Assembly: GCA_964246015.1 (NCBI GenBank)
Contig: CAXTPG010000016.1
Span: forward strand, 1-59,500
DNA from: JBBROS01 sp964246015
GTDB lineage: Bacteria > Pseudomonadota > Alphaproteobacteria > Acetobacterales > Acetobacteraceae
Length of the DNA stretch: 59,500 nucleotides
Reading direction: 5' to 3'
Positions 1-7,863 of the stretch are shown one piece after another (within the stretch, counting starts at the first letter, position 1; each line of letters begins with the position of its first letter). The notes beneath the pieces were generated by a model. It was not told the DNA's origin, ran no database searches, and worked only from the letters and a program-made list of their open reading frames with translations. The position numbers and the translations under genes are program-made.

Positions 1-1
1 G

Positions 2-931
2 GTGGGGGGGAGCGCGGGGGGGGCGGGGGCGGTCGTGCTGTCGCGGACGCCGCGGGATGTGGGGCAGGCGGCTTGGGGGAAGCGGTGGGAGCTGGCGGGG
101 CTGGCGGTGGCGTTGCTGGCGGCGGGGGCGGGGCTGGCGGCGGGGTTGTCGCGGCTGGTGACTCGGCCGTTGGCGCTGGTGGTCGCGCAGGCACGGGCGG
201 CGGCGCGGGGGGGCACGGTCGTCGCGTTGGCCCGGCCGGGAACGCGGGAGGTGGCGGAGCTGTCGGAGGCGCTGACGCGGATGGCGGCGACGCTGGAGCA
301 GCGGGCGCGGTATATCGGCGCGTTCGCGGCCAGCGTGTCGCACGAGTTCAAGACGCCGTTGGCGGCGCTGCGCGGGGCGGCGGAGCTGCTGGAGGATGAG
401 ACGTTGCCGGTGGCGGAGCGGGCGCGGCTGCTGGCGGTGGTGGGGGATGGGGTGGCGCGGCTGGACCGGCTGGTGCGGCGGCTGCTGGACCTGGCGCGGG
501 CGGACATGATGCGGCCGGGGGGCGGGGCGTGCACGGTGGTCGCGGTGCTGGGGCGGTTGGCCGAGCGGTATCCAGGCGTGGCGATGCGGGTGGGCGACGA
601 GACTGCGGCGTTGCCGGCCGATGCACTGGAGGCGGTGGTGGGGTGCCTGCTGGACAACGCGGTCGCGCATGGCGGGGGCGGGGGCGGCGTGGCGGTGCAG
701 GTGGGGGCGGAGGGCGGGCGGACCTGGATCGAGGTCTCGGATGACGGGTCCGGGATTTCGGCGGCGAACCGGGGGCGGGTGTTCGAGCCGTTCTTCACGA
801 CGGCCCGGGAACTGGGCGGGACGGGGCTGGGGTTGCCGATCGCGCGGGCGATCGTGGCCGCGGCGGGGGGGAGCGTGACGCTGGTTGGAGACGTGGGGGC
901 GGTGTTCCGGGTGGAGGTGCCGGGGGGTTAG
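2..931 (+). CDS. Sensor histidine kinase, 3' part (5' end outside window)
   Basis: Inner-membrane two-component sensor kinase, cut by the left edge; the reading frame is open from base 2, so the true start lies upstream. A hydrophobic segment at about residues 30-50 of the visible part is followed by a HAMP-like linker (50-100). The HisKA phospho-acceptor is SHEFKTPLAAL, with His at visible residue 114. The HATPase_c domain shows the N box (DNAVAH), G1 (DDGSGIS), F box (FEPFFTT) and G2 (GTGLGLPIAR). All catalytic motifs are intact. The stimulus and the partner regulator lie outside the window. Its stop codon overlaps the stop of the convergent solute-binding protein gene by two bases, so no terminator fits between them. 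Confidence 0.93.
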   Translation: MGGSAGGAGAVVLSRTPRDVGQAAWGKRWELAGLAVALLAAGAGLAAGLSRLVTRPLALVVAQARAAARGGTVVALARPGTREVAELSEALTRMAATLEQRARYIGAFAASVSHEFKTPLAALRGAAELLEDETLPVAERARLLAVVGDGVARLDRLVRRLLDLARADMMRPGGGACTVVAVLGRLAERYPGVAMRVGDETAALPADALEAVVGCLLDNAVAHGGGGGGVAVQVGAEGGRTWIEVSDDGSGISAANRGRVFEPFFTTARELGGTGLGLPIARAIVAAAGGSVTLVGDVGAVFRVEVPGG

Positions 932-1740
932 AAAAGGAGCTGCTTCGGAACCAGGTCGGCGGAGACGCCGGACAGTTCGAGGTTGCGGACGAGGGCGGCG
1001 CGGAGTTCCCCGGCGGCGCGGCGGCGGTCGATCCAGGCGTCGACGTAGGTGCGGAAGGCCGGGTCGGGTTCCTTGGCGACGACGGCGTTGGTGGTGGCGC
1101 CGAAGACGGGCTCGGGCACCACGAGGTGGCCGAAACCGGGGTTGCGGGTGAGGGTGGTGAGGGCGAAGACGACGACGATGATCTGGCAGTCGGCGCGGCC
1201 GCTTTGGACCGTGAGCAGCGCCTCGTTGTTGGTGCGGAGACGGAGGACGGTGGCCTTGGGGCAGAGTTGGGGGATGCTCTGGTCGTAGGAGGTGCCGAGT
1301 TCGATGGCGATGCGGATGGCGGGGTCGTCGAGGTCGGCCCAGGTCTTCGGTTCGAAGCCCTTGCGGGCGATGAGGGCGAAGGCGTTCTGGTAGAGGGGCT
1401 TCGTGAAGTCGACGACGAGGGCGCGGGCCGGGGTGGGGGCGAGGCCGAAGAAGATATCGACCTTGTTGGCCTGCAGGTCGAGCACGCCGCTGCCCCAGGT
1501 GGATTCGACGGGCTGGATGGTGGCGCCGAGTTCCGCGGCGAGTTCGCGGCTGATCTGGGGGAGGAAGCCGTGCCATTCGCCGGTGGCGAGGTCTTTCCAG
1601 CTATAGGGTGGCTGCCCGGCGACGGCGCCGATGCGCATGGTCCTCGTGCGGCGGATGCGGTCGAGGGTGTTTTCTGGAGTTTGGGCGCGGGCCACAAGGG
1701 GGGCGAGGAGGGTGGCGGCGAGGGTGCGGCGGGAGATCAT
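928..1740 (-). CDS. Family-3 periplasmic solute-binding protein
   Basis: Predicted periplasmic ligand-binding protein of the SBP_bac_3 (amino-acid type) family, 270 residues, a normal length. The N terminus has an arginine pair and a hydrophobic stretch ending in ARA-Q, a short Sec/Tat-like export signal. The body carries family features such as RIGAVAGQPPYSW near the N terminus, DIFFGLAPTPARA and DFTKPLYQNAFAL. No permease or ATPase gene is adjacent, so it is an orphan: it could feed a transporter encoded elsewhere or act as a sensor partner for the convergent histidine kinase. The ligand cannot be told from sequence. Confidence 0.9.
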   Translation of the reverse strand: MISRRTLAATLLAPLVARAQTPENTLDRIRRTRTMRIGAVAGQPPYSWKDLATGEWHGFLPQISRELAAELGATIQPVESTWGSGVLDLQANKVDIFFGLAPTPARALVVDFTKPLYQNAFALIARKGFEPKTWADLDDPAIRIAIELGTSYDQSIPQLCPKATVLRLRTNNEALLTVQSGRADCQIIVVVFALTTLTRNPGFGHLVVPEPVFGATTNAVVAKEPDPAFRTYVDAWIDRRRAAGELRAALVRNLELSGVSADLVPKQLLF

Positions 1741-1811
1741 CGGGGGATGGTAGCAGGGGCTGCGCTTGGGTGTGAGGTGCTTTGACGTTTCAGTCTCCGC
1801 TGGGACGAGGT

Positions 1812-1836
1812 CCCCGGGTCAAGCCCGGGGATGACG
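1812..1836. repeat. Dispersed palindrome, copy 1
   Basis: A perfect 7-base inverted repeat (CCCCGGG, 1812-1818; CCCGGGG, 1824-1830) with a 5-base loop TCAAG, followed by ATGACG. It lies in the 100-base gap between the GH2 gene and the family-3 binding protein gene. A second element of identical layout (7-5-7 plus ATGACG) lies at 6465-6489. In RNA it would form a stable hairpin. Confidence 0.7.
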
Positions 1837-1840
1837 TGCC

Positions 1841-3616
1841 TTACGGGTGGCGCCGCAAGGACGAATACCATTCTGCGAGGACGTCGAAGGCGAGTTTCTT
1901 CGTGTCCTTGTCCTCGGCGATCAGGCCTTTGCGGTTCCAGCCGCGTTGGATGGGGGTTTGGCGGCGTTCGCTGCGGAAGTCGTAGAGGAGCCAGGGGAAG
2001 AAGCCCCGGACGAGGGTGGCGTGGCGGGTGACGGCGTCGATCTGGCCGCGGTAGACGGCGGCCTGGTGGTCCTCGGTGAAGAGCTGCGCGGGGTCGCCGC
2101 GGTGCCCGGCGAGGGCGTCGGCGCCGGTTTCGCTGATGACGAGGGGCTTGCCGGGTCGGGTGTTGGCGAGGAGGCGGTCCAGGCCCTCGAAGCCCGGCTC
2201 GTACCAGCCGAAGTATTCGTTGACGCCGACGACATCCAGGTGGGCGGCGAGGCGGTCCTCGACGCGGAAGCGTTCGCGGTTGATGAGGCAGGCGGCGGCG
2301 ACGAGGCGGGTGGGGTCGGCGGCGCGGGCGGCCTCGGCCAGGCGGGACATGAAGGCGTAGCGGGCGTCGGTGTCGGCGTTCTCGTTGCCGACGCCCCAGA
2401 GTGCGACGCTGGCGCGGTTGCGGTCGCGTTCGACGAGTTCCAGGAGCTGGTTCTCGGCATCTTCGTAGGTGGCGGGGTTTTCGAACTCGATGGCCCAGTA
2501 GACGGGGATTTCGGACCAGAGGAGGAGCCCGGTTTCGTCGGCGATGGCGGCCATGTCCTCGTGGTGGGGATAGTGGGCGAGGCGGAGGGCGTTGCAGCCG
2601 AGCTGCTTCGCGTGGGCGGCGCGGCGGCGCATGTCGGACGGGGTGGCGACGCGGCCGGTGTCGCGGTCGTCCTCGTGGACGCAGACGCCGCGGAGGAACA
2701 GGGGGGCGCCGTTGAGCAGGATGTCGCCACCGCTGGTGGAGAGGGTGCGGAAGCCGATGCGGTCGGCGACGGTGTCGTCGGCGAAGGTGGCGCGGGCGTC
2801 GTAGAGGATCGGGGTTTCGGGGGACCAGGGGTCGGGCGTCGCGGGGATCAGGGCGGTGGCCTGGCCAGCCTCGATCTGGATGGTCGTGCGGAGGTTCAGG
2901 GCCGGGAGTTCGATGGTGGCGGGGCCGGCGGCGGGGTCGCTGAGCTGGAGTTCGACGCCGATGCCGCCTTCGGCGCGCCAGAGGGCGAAGCGGCGGATGA
3001 AGACCTGGGGGAGGGGGATGAGGGCGACGTCGCGGTGGAGGCCGCCGTGGTTGAACCAGTCGAAGTGGTTCATGGGCACGCGGTCGGGGCGGCGGCGGTT
3101 GTCGACCTGGATCAGGAGGTGGTTGGCGCCGGGCTGCAGGTGGGCGGTGAGTTCGACGCAGAAGGGGGTGCTGGCGCCTTCGTGGGACGCGAGGAAGTGG
3201 CCGTTGAGGAAGACGAGCGCGGCGTGGGCGGCGGCGCCGACGCGGAGGACGAGGCGGGGGTGGGCCGGGTCGGGGCGGTGGTCGAAGGTGCGGGCGTACC
3301 AGGCAGCGCCCTCGAAATGGCGCCATTCGGGGTGGGCGGGGGATGCGGTCCAGCAGCCCGGGACGGGGAGGGGGTCGGAGGCCCAGAGATCGGCGTCGCG
3401 GGGGATGGTCCAGTTGGCGAGGGGGGCGGGGGTGTTCGCGTACCAGCGTTGGCGGAGGCCTTCGTCGAACAGGTCAGGGGTGAAGTGCCATTCGCCGGAG
3501 AGGGGTTGGAGGGTTCGGCCGCCGGTGTGGACGAGGGTTCGCCAGGTGGCGCGGCGCGCGGCGAAGGCGTCGGCGTAGGTTTCGTCGTGGAGGTGGGCGA
3601 AGGGGTCTTCGGTCAT
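1841..3616 (-). CDS. Glycoside hydrolase family 2, beta-glucuronidase-like
   Basis: Retaining GH2 enzyme of 591 residues, close to the length of E. coli beta-glucuronidase. A sugar-binding jelly-roll domain comes first (about 35-200, with WYARTF and the FNHGGLHRDV region). An immunoglobulin-like domain (about 200-290) and the TIM barrel follow. The predicted acid/base is Glu412 in GVGNENAD and the nucleophile is Glu496 in VISETGAD. NRK at 561-563 matches the N-x-K signature that contacts the glucuronate carboxylate in known glucuronidases, which favours beta-glucuronides over galactosides. No signal peptide is seen, so it is probably cytoplasmic. Its ATG overlaps the stop of the preceding gene (ATGA); it is the last gene of the sugar operon. 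Confidence 0.9.
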   Translation of the reverse strand: MTEDPFAHLHDETYADAFAARRATWRTLVHTGGRTLQPLSGEWHFTPDLFDEGLRQRWYANTPAPLANWTIPRDADLWASDPLPVPGCWTASPAHPEWRHFEGAAWYARTFDHRPDPAHPRLVLRVGAAAHAALVFLNGHFLASHEGASTPFCVELTAHLQPGANHLLIQVDNRRRPDRVPMNHFDWFNHGGLHRDVALIPLPQVFIRRFALWRAEGGIGVELQLSDPAAGPATIELPALNLRTTIQIEAGQATALIPATPDPWSPETPILYDARATFADDTVADRIGFRTLSTSGGDILLNGAPLFLRGVCVHEDDRDTGRVATPSDMRRRAAHAKQLGCNALRLAHYPHHEDMAAIADETGLLLWSEIPVYWAIEFENPATYEDAENQLLELVERDRNRASVALWGVGNENADTDARYAFMSRLAEAARAADPTRLVAAACLINRERFRVEDRLAAHLDVVGVNEYFGWYEPGFEGLDRLLANTRPGKPLVISETGADALAGHRGDPAQLFTEDHQAAVYRGQIDAVTRHATLVRGFFPWLLYDFRSERRQTPIQRGWNRKGLIAEDKDTKKLAFDVLAEWYSSLRRHP

Positions 3617-4731
3617 GCCGGATGCTCCATGCGGTAGCCGAGTCCGGGGGTGCGGCGGAAGCGCCAGGTGCGCCAGCCGGGCCAGAGCGTGTCGGCGATG
3701 AAGGCGATGGCGATCCAGCGGAACCAGGTGGCGAAGGTGTTGGAGATGCCTTGGGGCTCGCTATAGCCGCGGATCCAGCCGTCCTGGCGGCGGGTGCCGT
3801 GCAGCTCGTCGGCAAAGCCGCCGTCGTCGTCCTGGAAGGCGAGGAGGCGGGGCAGGAGGGCGCGGAACCAGGTTTCCGTCTCGGCCCGGCGGTGGTCCAG
3901 CATGCGGTGGCCGTGGGCGAGCAGGTCGACGAGATCGACGTCGATGCAGGCGGAGACGATCTCGGGCGGGCGGGACAGGGCCCAGTCGATGGATCGGGCC
4001 TGGTAGGGGAGGGTGCGGCCGGCGGCGTAGTAGAGGTGGAAGTCGTGCATGGAGCCGGCCATGGCATGAAGGGCCATCGTGTCGTCGGAGAGCTGGCCCA
4101 CGCCCCAGAAGCCGGTGGCGGGTTCCTGCAATCGGTCGTGCCAGTCGAAGACGATGCCGAGGGCGGTGTCGATGGCGGCGGGGTCGGCGAGGGTGTGGCG
4201 GCGCATCAGCAGGAGGAAGGAGCCGAGGTTGACCTGGTTGTTGCCCTCCAGCCAGGGGTCGCGGAGGTCGCGGTCGGCGAGCCAAGCCTTGAGGGTTGTG
4301 GGGTCGAGGTAGGGGCGCGCGAAGTCGAGGCGGGGGGTGGCGTGGGGGTTCAGGGCCTCGATGGCGCCGATGGCGTAGTTGGTGGCGTGCCAGTCGAGGT
4401 ATCGCCAGGTCTCGGCGGCGTCGGGCTTCTTGTAGACGTCGGCGGGGGACATGCCGCGGATGCGGAAGCGGCCGTCGGGGAGGCGGCTGTGCAGGAGCCA
4501 GGATTGGACGGCGGGGCGATCGACGCCATCGAGGGCGCCGAGGAGGTCGCGGCACATGATGGCGTTGTAGGTGCCGGGGAGGAGAACGCCGGGCCAGGTC
4601 GCGGGGTCATGGGCGGCGCTGATGCGGCTGATGCCGGGGTCGTGGCCGGGCGCCTGCATGGCGGCGAGCCAGGCGAGGGTGCGGGTGCGGGCCGCGTCGA
4701 TGCGGGCCTTCAGGGCGGCGTCGGTGTTCAT
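3613..4731 (-). CDS. Unknown protein, predicted alpha/alpha toroid, in sugar operon
   Basis: A 372-residue protein not recognised by name. The ATG at 4731 overlaps the stop of the upstream permease gene (ATGA), which fixes the start. No signal peptide is seen. Aromatic-rich repeated segments (ETWRYLDWHATNYAIGAIEA; NNQVNLGSFLLLMRRH; QDDDGGFADELHG; GISNTFATWFRWIAIA) resemble the helical repeats of alpha/alpha-toroid enzymes such as GH88/GH105-type hydrolases or terpene-cyclase-like proteins; this fold call is inference. Its place between the permease and a beta-glucuronidase-like enzyme suggests a role in processing the imported glycoside, perhaps as an unsaturated-uronyl or accessory hydrolase. 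The catalytic residues cannot be assigned. Confidence 0.85.
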   Translation of the reverse strand: MNTDAALKARIDAARTRTLAWLAAMQAPGHDPGISRISAAHDPATWPGVLLPGTYNAIMCRDLLGALDGVDRPAVQSWLLHSRLPDGRFRIRGMSPADVYKKPDAAETWRYLDWHATNYAIGAIEALNPHATPRLDFARPYLDPTTLKAWLADRDLRDPWLEGNNQVNLGSFLLLMRRHTLADPAAIDTALGIVFDWHDRLQEPATGFWGVGQLSDDTMALHAMAGSMHDFHLYYAAGRTLPYQARSIDWALSRPPEIVSACIDVDLVDLLAHGHRMLDHRRAETETWFRALLPRLLAFQDDDGGFADELHGTRRQDGWIRGYSEPQGISNTFATWFRWIAIAFIADTLWPGWRTWRFRRTPGLGYRMEHPA

Positions 4732-5555
4732 CCCTTTACGGCTCCTTCCGCCATGCCGCCCATCACGCGGCGTTGGGCGACCAGGAAGAGTGCGGCGGGG
4801 GGCAGGGTGGCGAGGACGGCCATGGCCATGACGGCCTGGAAGGAGGTGCCGAGCTCGCCGTTCAGGTTCAGGAGGGCGACGGGGAGGGTGTAGGTGTCGG
4901 GGGTGGCGGAGATGACGAGCACGGGGAACCACTGCGCCCAGTTGAGCAGGACGGTGATGATCGTGACGGTGGCGACGATCGGGCGGGCGATGGGCAGCAC
5001 GATGCGGAACAGCGTGGTCCATTCACTGGCGCCGTCGACGTTTGCGGCTTCCAGCACCTCGTGCGGGATGGTTCGGAAGAACTGCTCGAACAGGAAGAAC
5101 TGCACGGGCCCGAGGGAGAGGAAGAGGACGATGCCGGCGTAGGAGCCGAGCAGGCCCAGGCGGTGCATGACGAAGTACACGGGGATGACGAGGAGCATGT
5201 AGGGGTACATCGCGACGGTGAGGAAGCCTGCGCGCAGGATGCGGAAGGCGAGGAGGCGGGGGCGACGGACGACGGCGTAGGCGCCGAGGGCGGTGACGGT
5301 CACCGAGAGGGCGGCGGAGGCGATGGTGATGGCGACGGAGTTGACGGTGACGCGCCAGAGCGGGACGCCGCCGGGTTCGGCGATGGCCCGGAAGGCGTCG
5401 AGGTTGGGGTGTTCGGGCCAGAGGGCGAGGGGGGCGCCCAGCATCTCCTCGGCCGAGCGGAAGGCGCCGGAGAGCATCCAGAGGTAGGGGTAGAGGAAGA
5501 GGGCGCTGACCATGAGGGCCGCGGCCCAGGCGAGGAGGCGGAGGGGGCGCGTCAT
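4728..5555 (-). CDS. Sugar ABC transporter permease, MalG type
   Basis: Inner-membrane subunit of a carbohydrate ABC importer, 275 residues with six predicted membrane helices. The N terminus (LLAWAAALMVSALFLYPYLW) is typical of the MalG/UgpE family. The cytoplasmic EAA loop that docks on the ATPase reads EAANVDGAS...IVLP. The ATG at 5555 overlaps the stop of the other permease gene and the stop overlaps the next start, so the genes are translationally coupled. The partner ATPase is not encoded in this operon. Confidence 0.95.
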   Translation of the reverse strand: MTRPLRLLAWAAALMVSALFLYPYLWMLSGAFRSAEEMLGAPLALWPEHPNLDAFRAIAEPGGVPLWRVTVNSVAITIASAALSVTVTALGAYAVVRRPRLLAFRILRAGFLTVAMYPYMLLVIPVYFVMHRLGLLGSYAGIVLFLSLGPVQFFLFEQFFRTIPHEVLEAANVDGASEWTTLFRIVLPIARPIVATVTIITVLLNWAQWFPVLVISATPDTYTLPVALLNLNGELGTSFQAVMAMAVLATLPPAALFLVAQRRVMGGMAEGAVKG

Positions 5556-6430
5556 GTGCGGCCGCGCTCGGCGGCGGCGTAGGCGGACAGGGCGACGACG
5601 CCGACGACGCCGAACAGGATGGTGGCCATGGCGGTGGCGCGGCCGTACTGGGCGGCGTCGAAGAGCTGGTACGCGTAGTAGCTGACGAAGTTGGTGGTGT
5701 CGGCGGGGCCGCCCTTGGTCATGACGACGACGACGGTGAAGGTCTTGAGGAACTGGATTAGGGCGTAGACGCCGTTGACGGCGAGGGAGGGGCGCATCTG
5801 CGGCAGGACGACGTGGCGGAAGCGCGCCCATGGCCCGGCGCCGTCCATCTTCGCGGCCTCGGTCAGCGCCTTGTCGAGCACGGCGAGGTTGGCGAGGAAG
5901 ACGACGACGTAGAAGCCGGCGTGGTGCCACAGTTCGGCGACGAGGACGGCGGGGATGGCCGTCGTGGGGGAGGCGAGGCCGCCGAAGCCGGGGAGTCCGA
6001 TCAGTGCGAGGGCCGCGTTCACGGCGCCGAAGCTCTGGTCGTAGAGCCAGCGCCAGACGACGTAGCCGGCGACGTCCGGGGTGACGACGGGGAGGAAGAC
6101 GGCGAGCTTGAAGAAGGGCCGGCCGCGGCCGAGGGCGGGGCCGTCGAGCAGCATGGCGTAGGCGAGGGCGAAGGTGAGGTTCACGACGACGGCCGCGGCG
6201 GTGTAGCCGAGGGTCCGGAGCATGGAATCGAGGAAAAGAGGGTCGGCGAGCACGGCGGCGTAGTTGGCGAGGCCGGTCCAGCCCGGGTCGGGGCGGAGGG
6301 CGGTGGCGGAGGGGGCAAAGCTGACGCGGATGGAGAGCAGGATGGGCCAGATGCCGAACACGGCCGTGAGCGCCGCGAAGGGGAGCGCGAAGAGGTAGAA
6401 GGCGGTGTCGCGGGGGAGGGTTCTGGTCAC
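5552..6430 (-). CDS. Sugar ABC transporter permease, MalF/UgpA type
   Basis: First permease of the carbohydrate importer, 292 residues, with the first helix at FYLFALPFAALTAVFGIWP and six predicted membrane segments. The EAA loop reads EAAKMDGAG...VVLP. The start chosen is GTG at 6430, which gives the usual family length and places the N terminus just before the first helix; the ribosome binding site is weak, so the start is less sure than the gene. A 71-base gap with a palindrome separates it from the binding protein gene upstream. Confidence 0.93.
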   Translation of the reverse strand: MTRTLPRDTAFYLFALPFAALTAVFGIWPILLSIRVSFAPSATALRPDPGWTGLANYAAVLADPLFLDSMLRTLGYTAAAVVVNLTFALAYAMLLDGPALGRGRPFFKLAVFLPVVTPDVAGYVVWRWLYDQSFGAVNAALALIGLPGFGGLASPTTAIPAVLVAELWHHAGFYVVVFLANLAVLDKALTEAAKMDGAGPWARFRHVVLPQMRPSLAVNGVYALIQFLKTFTVVVVMTKGGPADTTNFVSYYAYQLFDAAQYGRATAMATILFGVVGVVALSAYAAAERGRT

Positions 6431-6464
6431 TGGGATGGCCTGCGGCGGCGGGGCGACGTGGGGT

Positions 6465-6489
6465 GGCCGGGACAAGCCCGGCCATGACG
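6465..6489. repeat. Dispersed palindrome, copy 2
   Basis: Perfect inverted repeat GGCCGGG (6465-6471), loop ACAAG, CCCGGCC (6477-6483), followed by ATGACG. The layout, and the loop except its first base, match the element at 1812-1836. It sits between the binding protein gene and the first permease gene. A hairpin here could lower expression of the permeases relative to the binding protein, as seen in other ABC operons; that role is inference. Confidence 0.7.
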
Positions 6490-6501
6490 CGTGGCGGTGG
6501 G

Positions 6502-7788
6502 TCAGCTTTTCTTCTGGTCGGCCAGGGTCTTTGCCTGGGCGCGCATGTCGGCGGCGAGTTGGGGGATGGTGGCGGCGAGGTCCGCGGGCGGGGCGGCGAT
6601 GATCGCGAGAAGTCGGCGGTGGTAGGCGGCCTCCAGCTCGGGGTACCAGGGGAGGGCGGCCTCGGGGAAGTCGTAGGCGGTCAGCGGCCATTCGGGTTTC
6701 GCGAACTGGCGCTGGCGGTCGGAGAGGCCGTCGAGGTCGAGGTCCTTGCGGACGGCGGCGCCGACGTGCTTCAGGCTGGCCTGCTGGGCGGGCTTGGTGA
6801 GGAGGAAGGCGGCGAGTTTGGTGGCGAGTTCGCGCTGCTTGCCGTTTTCGGGGACCGCGACGCCGCGCATGCCGCCGATGACGACCCGGCCCTGCTGGCC
6901 ATCGGCGTGGGTGGGCCAGGGGCCGACGGCGAAATCGCCCTTGAGGGTGGCCGGGCCGTCCCATTTGGCGACGTTCCAGTCGCCGACGCGGAACATGCCG
7001 GCGCGCCCGCCCTCGATCATCTGGTACATCTCGCCGAAGGAGTGGTTGATGGTGTCGGGGGCGACGAGGCGTTCGGCGGTGAAGGCGCGGAGGAAGTCGA
7101 CGAGGATTCGGGCGTGGGCGGGGTCGTCGAGGACCACCTGGCCATCGGGATCGACGAGGGTATGGCGGAGGCCGGCGCCGAAGGTGAAGAGGTCGAGCAT
7201 GTGGACGAGGTCGCGGGGCTTCGCCGCCTGGAGGGCCATGCCGAATTGGCGGCCGGCGCTGTCCTGCTGGAACTTCAGGCCGATGCGGCGGGCGTCGTCC
7301 CAGGTGCGGGGAAAGGACTCGTTGGCCTTCTCGAGCCAGGATTTGCGAACGCCGAAGGCCATCTGCACGCGCTGGACGGGGAGGATGATCATGCGGCCGG
7401 CGTAGGTGGCGACGCGGAGGTCGTCCTCGGACAGGTAGGCGCCGCGGTCGGCGATCGCGTCGAGCACGGGGCGGAGGTCGGCGACCTTGCCGGTCTGCGT
7501 CGCGACGCGGATGACGCGCTCGTAGTTGTTGAACAGGAGGTCGGGGGCGGTGTCGGTGTTCAGCGCGCCGATGGAGCGGCCGAACCACTGGTCGGTGGGG
7601 TAGGAGATGGCGCGGATCTGGATGCCCGACTCTTCGGCGGCGAAGGCGGTGGCGACGTCGGCGAACCATTTGGTGCCGTTCTCGCCCAGGTCGTGCCAGA
7701 TCTGGAGGGTGCGGGACTGGGCCGCGGCGGGGCGGATGAAGGGTGTGGCGAGGGCTGCGCCGAGCAGCAGCCGGCGTGATGGCCGCAT
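6502..7788 (-). CDS. Sugar ABC transporter substrate-binding protein, family 1
   Basis: Periplasmic carbohydrate-binding lipocalin-unrelated SBP_bac_1 protein, 428 residues, the usual length. The signal MRPSRRLLLGAALATPFIRP ending at AAAQ is Tat-like (RRLLLG). IWHDLGENGTKWF and ALNTDTAPDLLFN are typical ligand-cleft regions. A strong ribosome binding site complementary to TTTCCTCC (7794-7801) lies six bases before the ATG. It is the first gene of the minus-strand sugar operon and is divergent from the LacI-type gene, which probably controls it. The ligand may be a glucuronide, judged from the GH2 gene in the operon. Confidence 0.94.
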   Translation of the reverse strand: MRPSRRLLLGAALATPFIRPAAAQSRTLQIWHDLGENGTKWFADVATAFAAEESGIQIRAISYPTDQWFGRSIGALNTDTAPDLLFNNYERVIRVATQTGKVADLRPVLDAIADRGAYLSEDDLRVATYAGRMIILPVQRVQMAFGVRKSWLEKANESFPRTWDDARRIGLKFQQDSAGRQFGMALQAAKPRDLVHMLDLFTFGAGLRHTLVDPDGQVVLDDPAHARILVDFLRAFTAERLVAPDTINHSFGEMYQMIEGGRAGMFRVGDWNVAKWDGPATLKGDFAVGPWPTHADGQQGRVVIGGMRGVAVPENGKQRELATKLAAFLLTKPAQQASLKHVGAAVRKDLDLDGLSDRQRQFAKPEWPLTAYDFPEAALPWYPELEAAYHRRLLAIIAAPPADLAATIPQLAADMRAQAKTLADQKKS

Positions 7789-7808
7789 GGTGGTTTCCTC
7801 CGGTTATG

Positions 7809-7822
7809 GTTAAACGTTTTCC
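7809..7822. promoter_or_regulatory. Candidate LacI-family operator
   Basis: The palindrome AAACGTTT (7812-7819) with a central CG lies in the divergent gap between the sugar operon and the LacI-type gene. Central-CG palindromes of this kind are the usual LacI/PurR-family sites. The position, about 21 bases upstream of the binding protein ATG, suits repression of the sugar operon and perhaps autoregulation. The flanks beyond the 8-base core are not symmetric. Confidence 0.55.
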
Positions 7823-7863
7823 TTAGCCTATCTCTGTGCAGCGCCGTGATGCAAGGACGTTTC

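Noticed and set aside
5552..7669. 705-residue frame containing the MalF-type permease
   Set aside because: The first 413 residues are Arg/Pro-rich shadow of the binding protein gene; the permease starts near GTG 6430.
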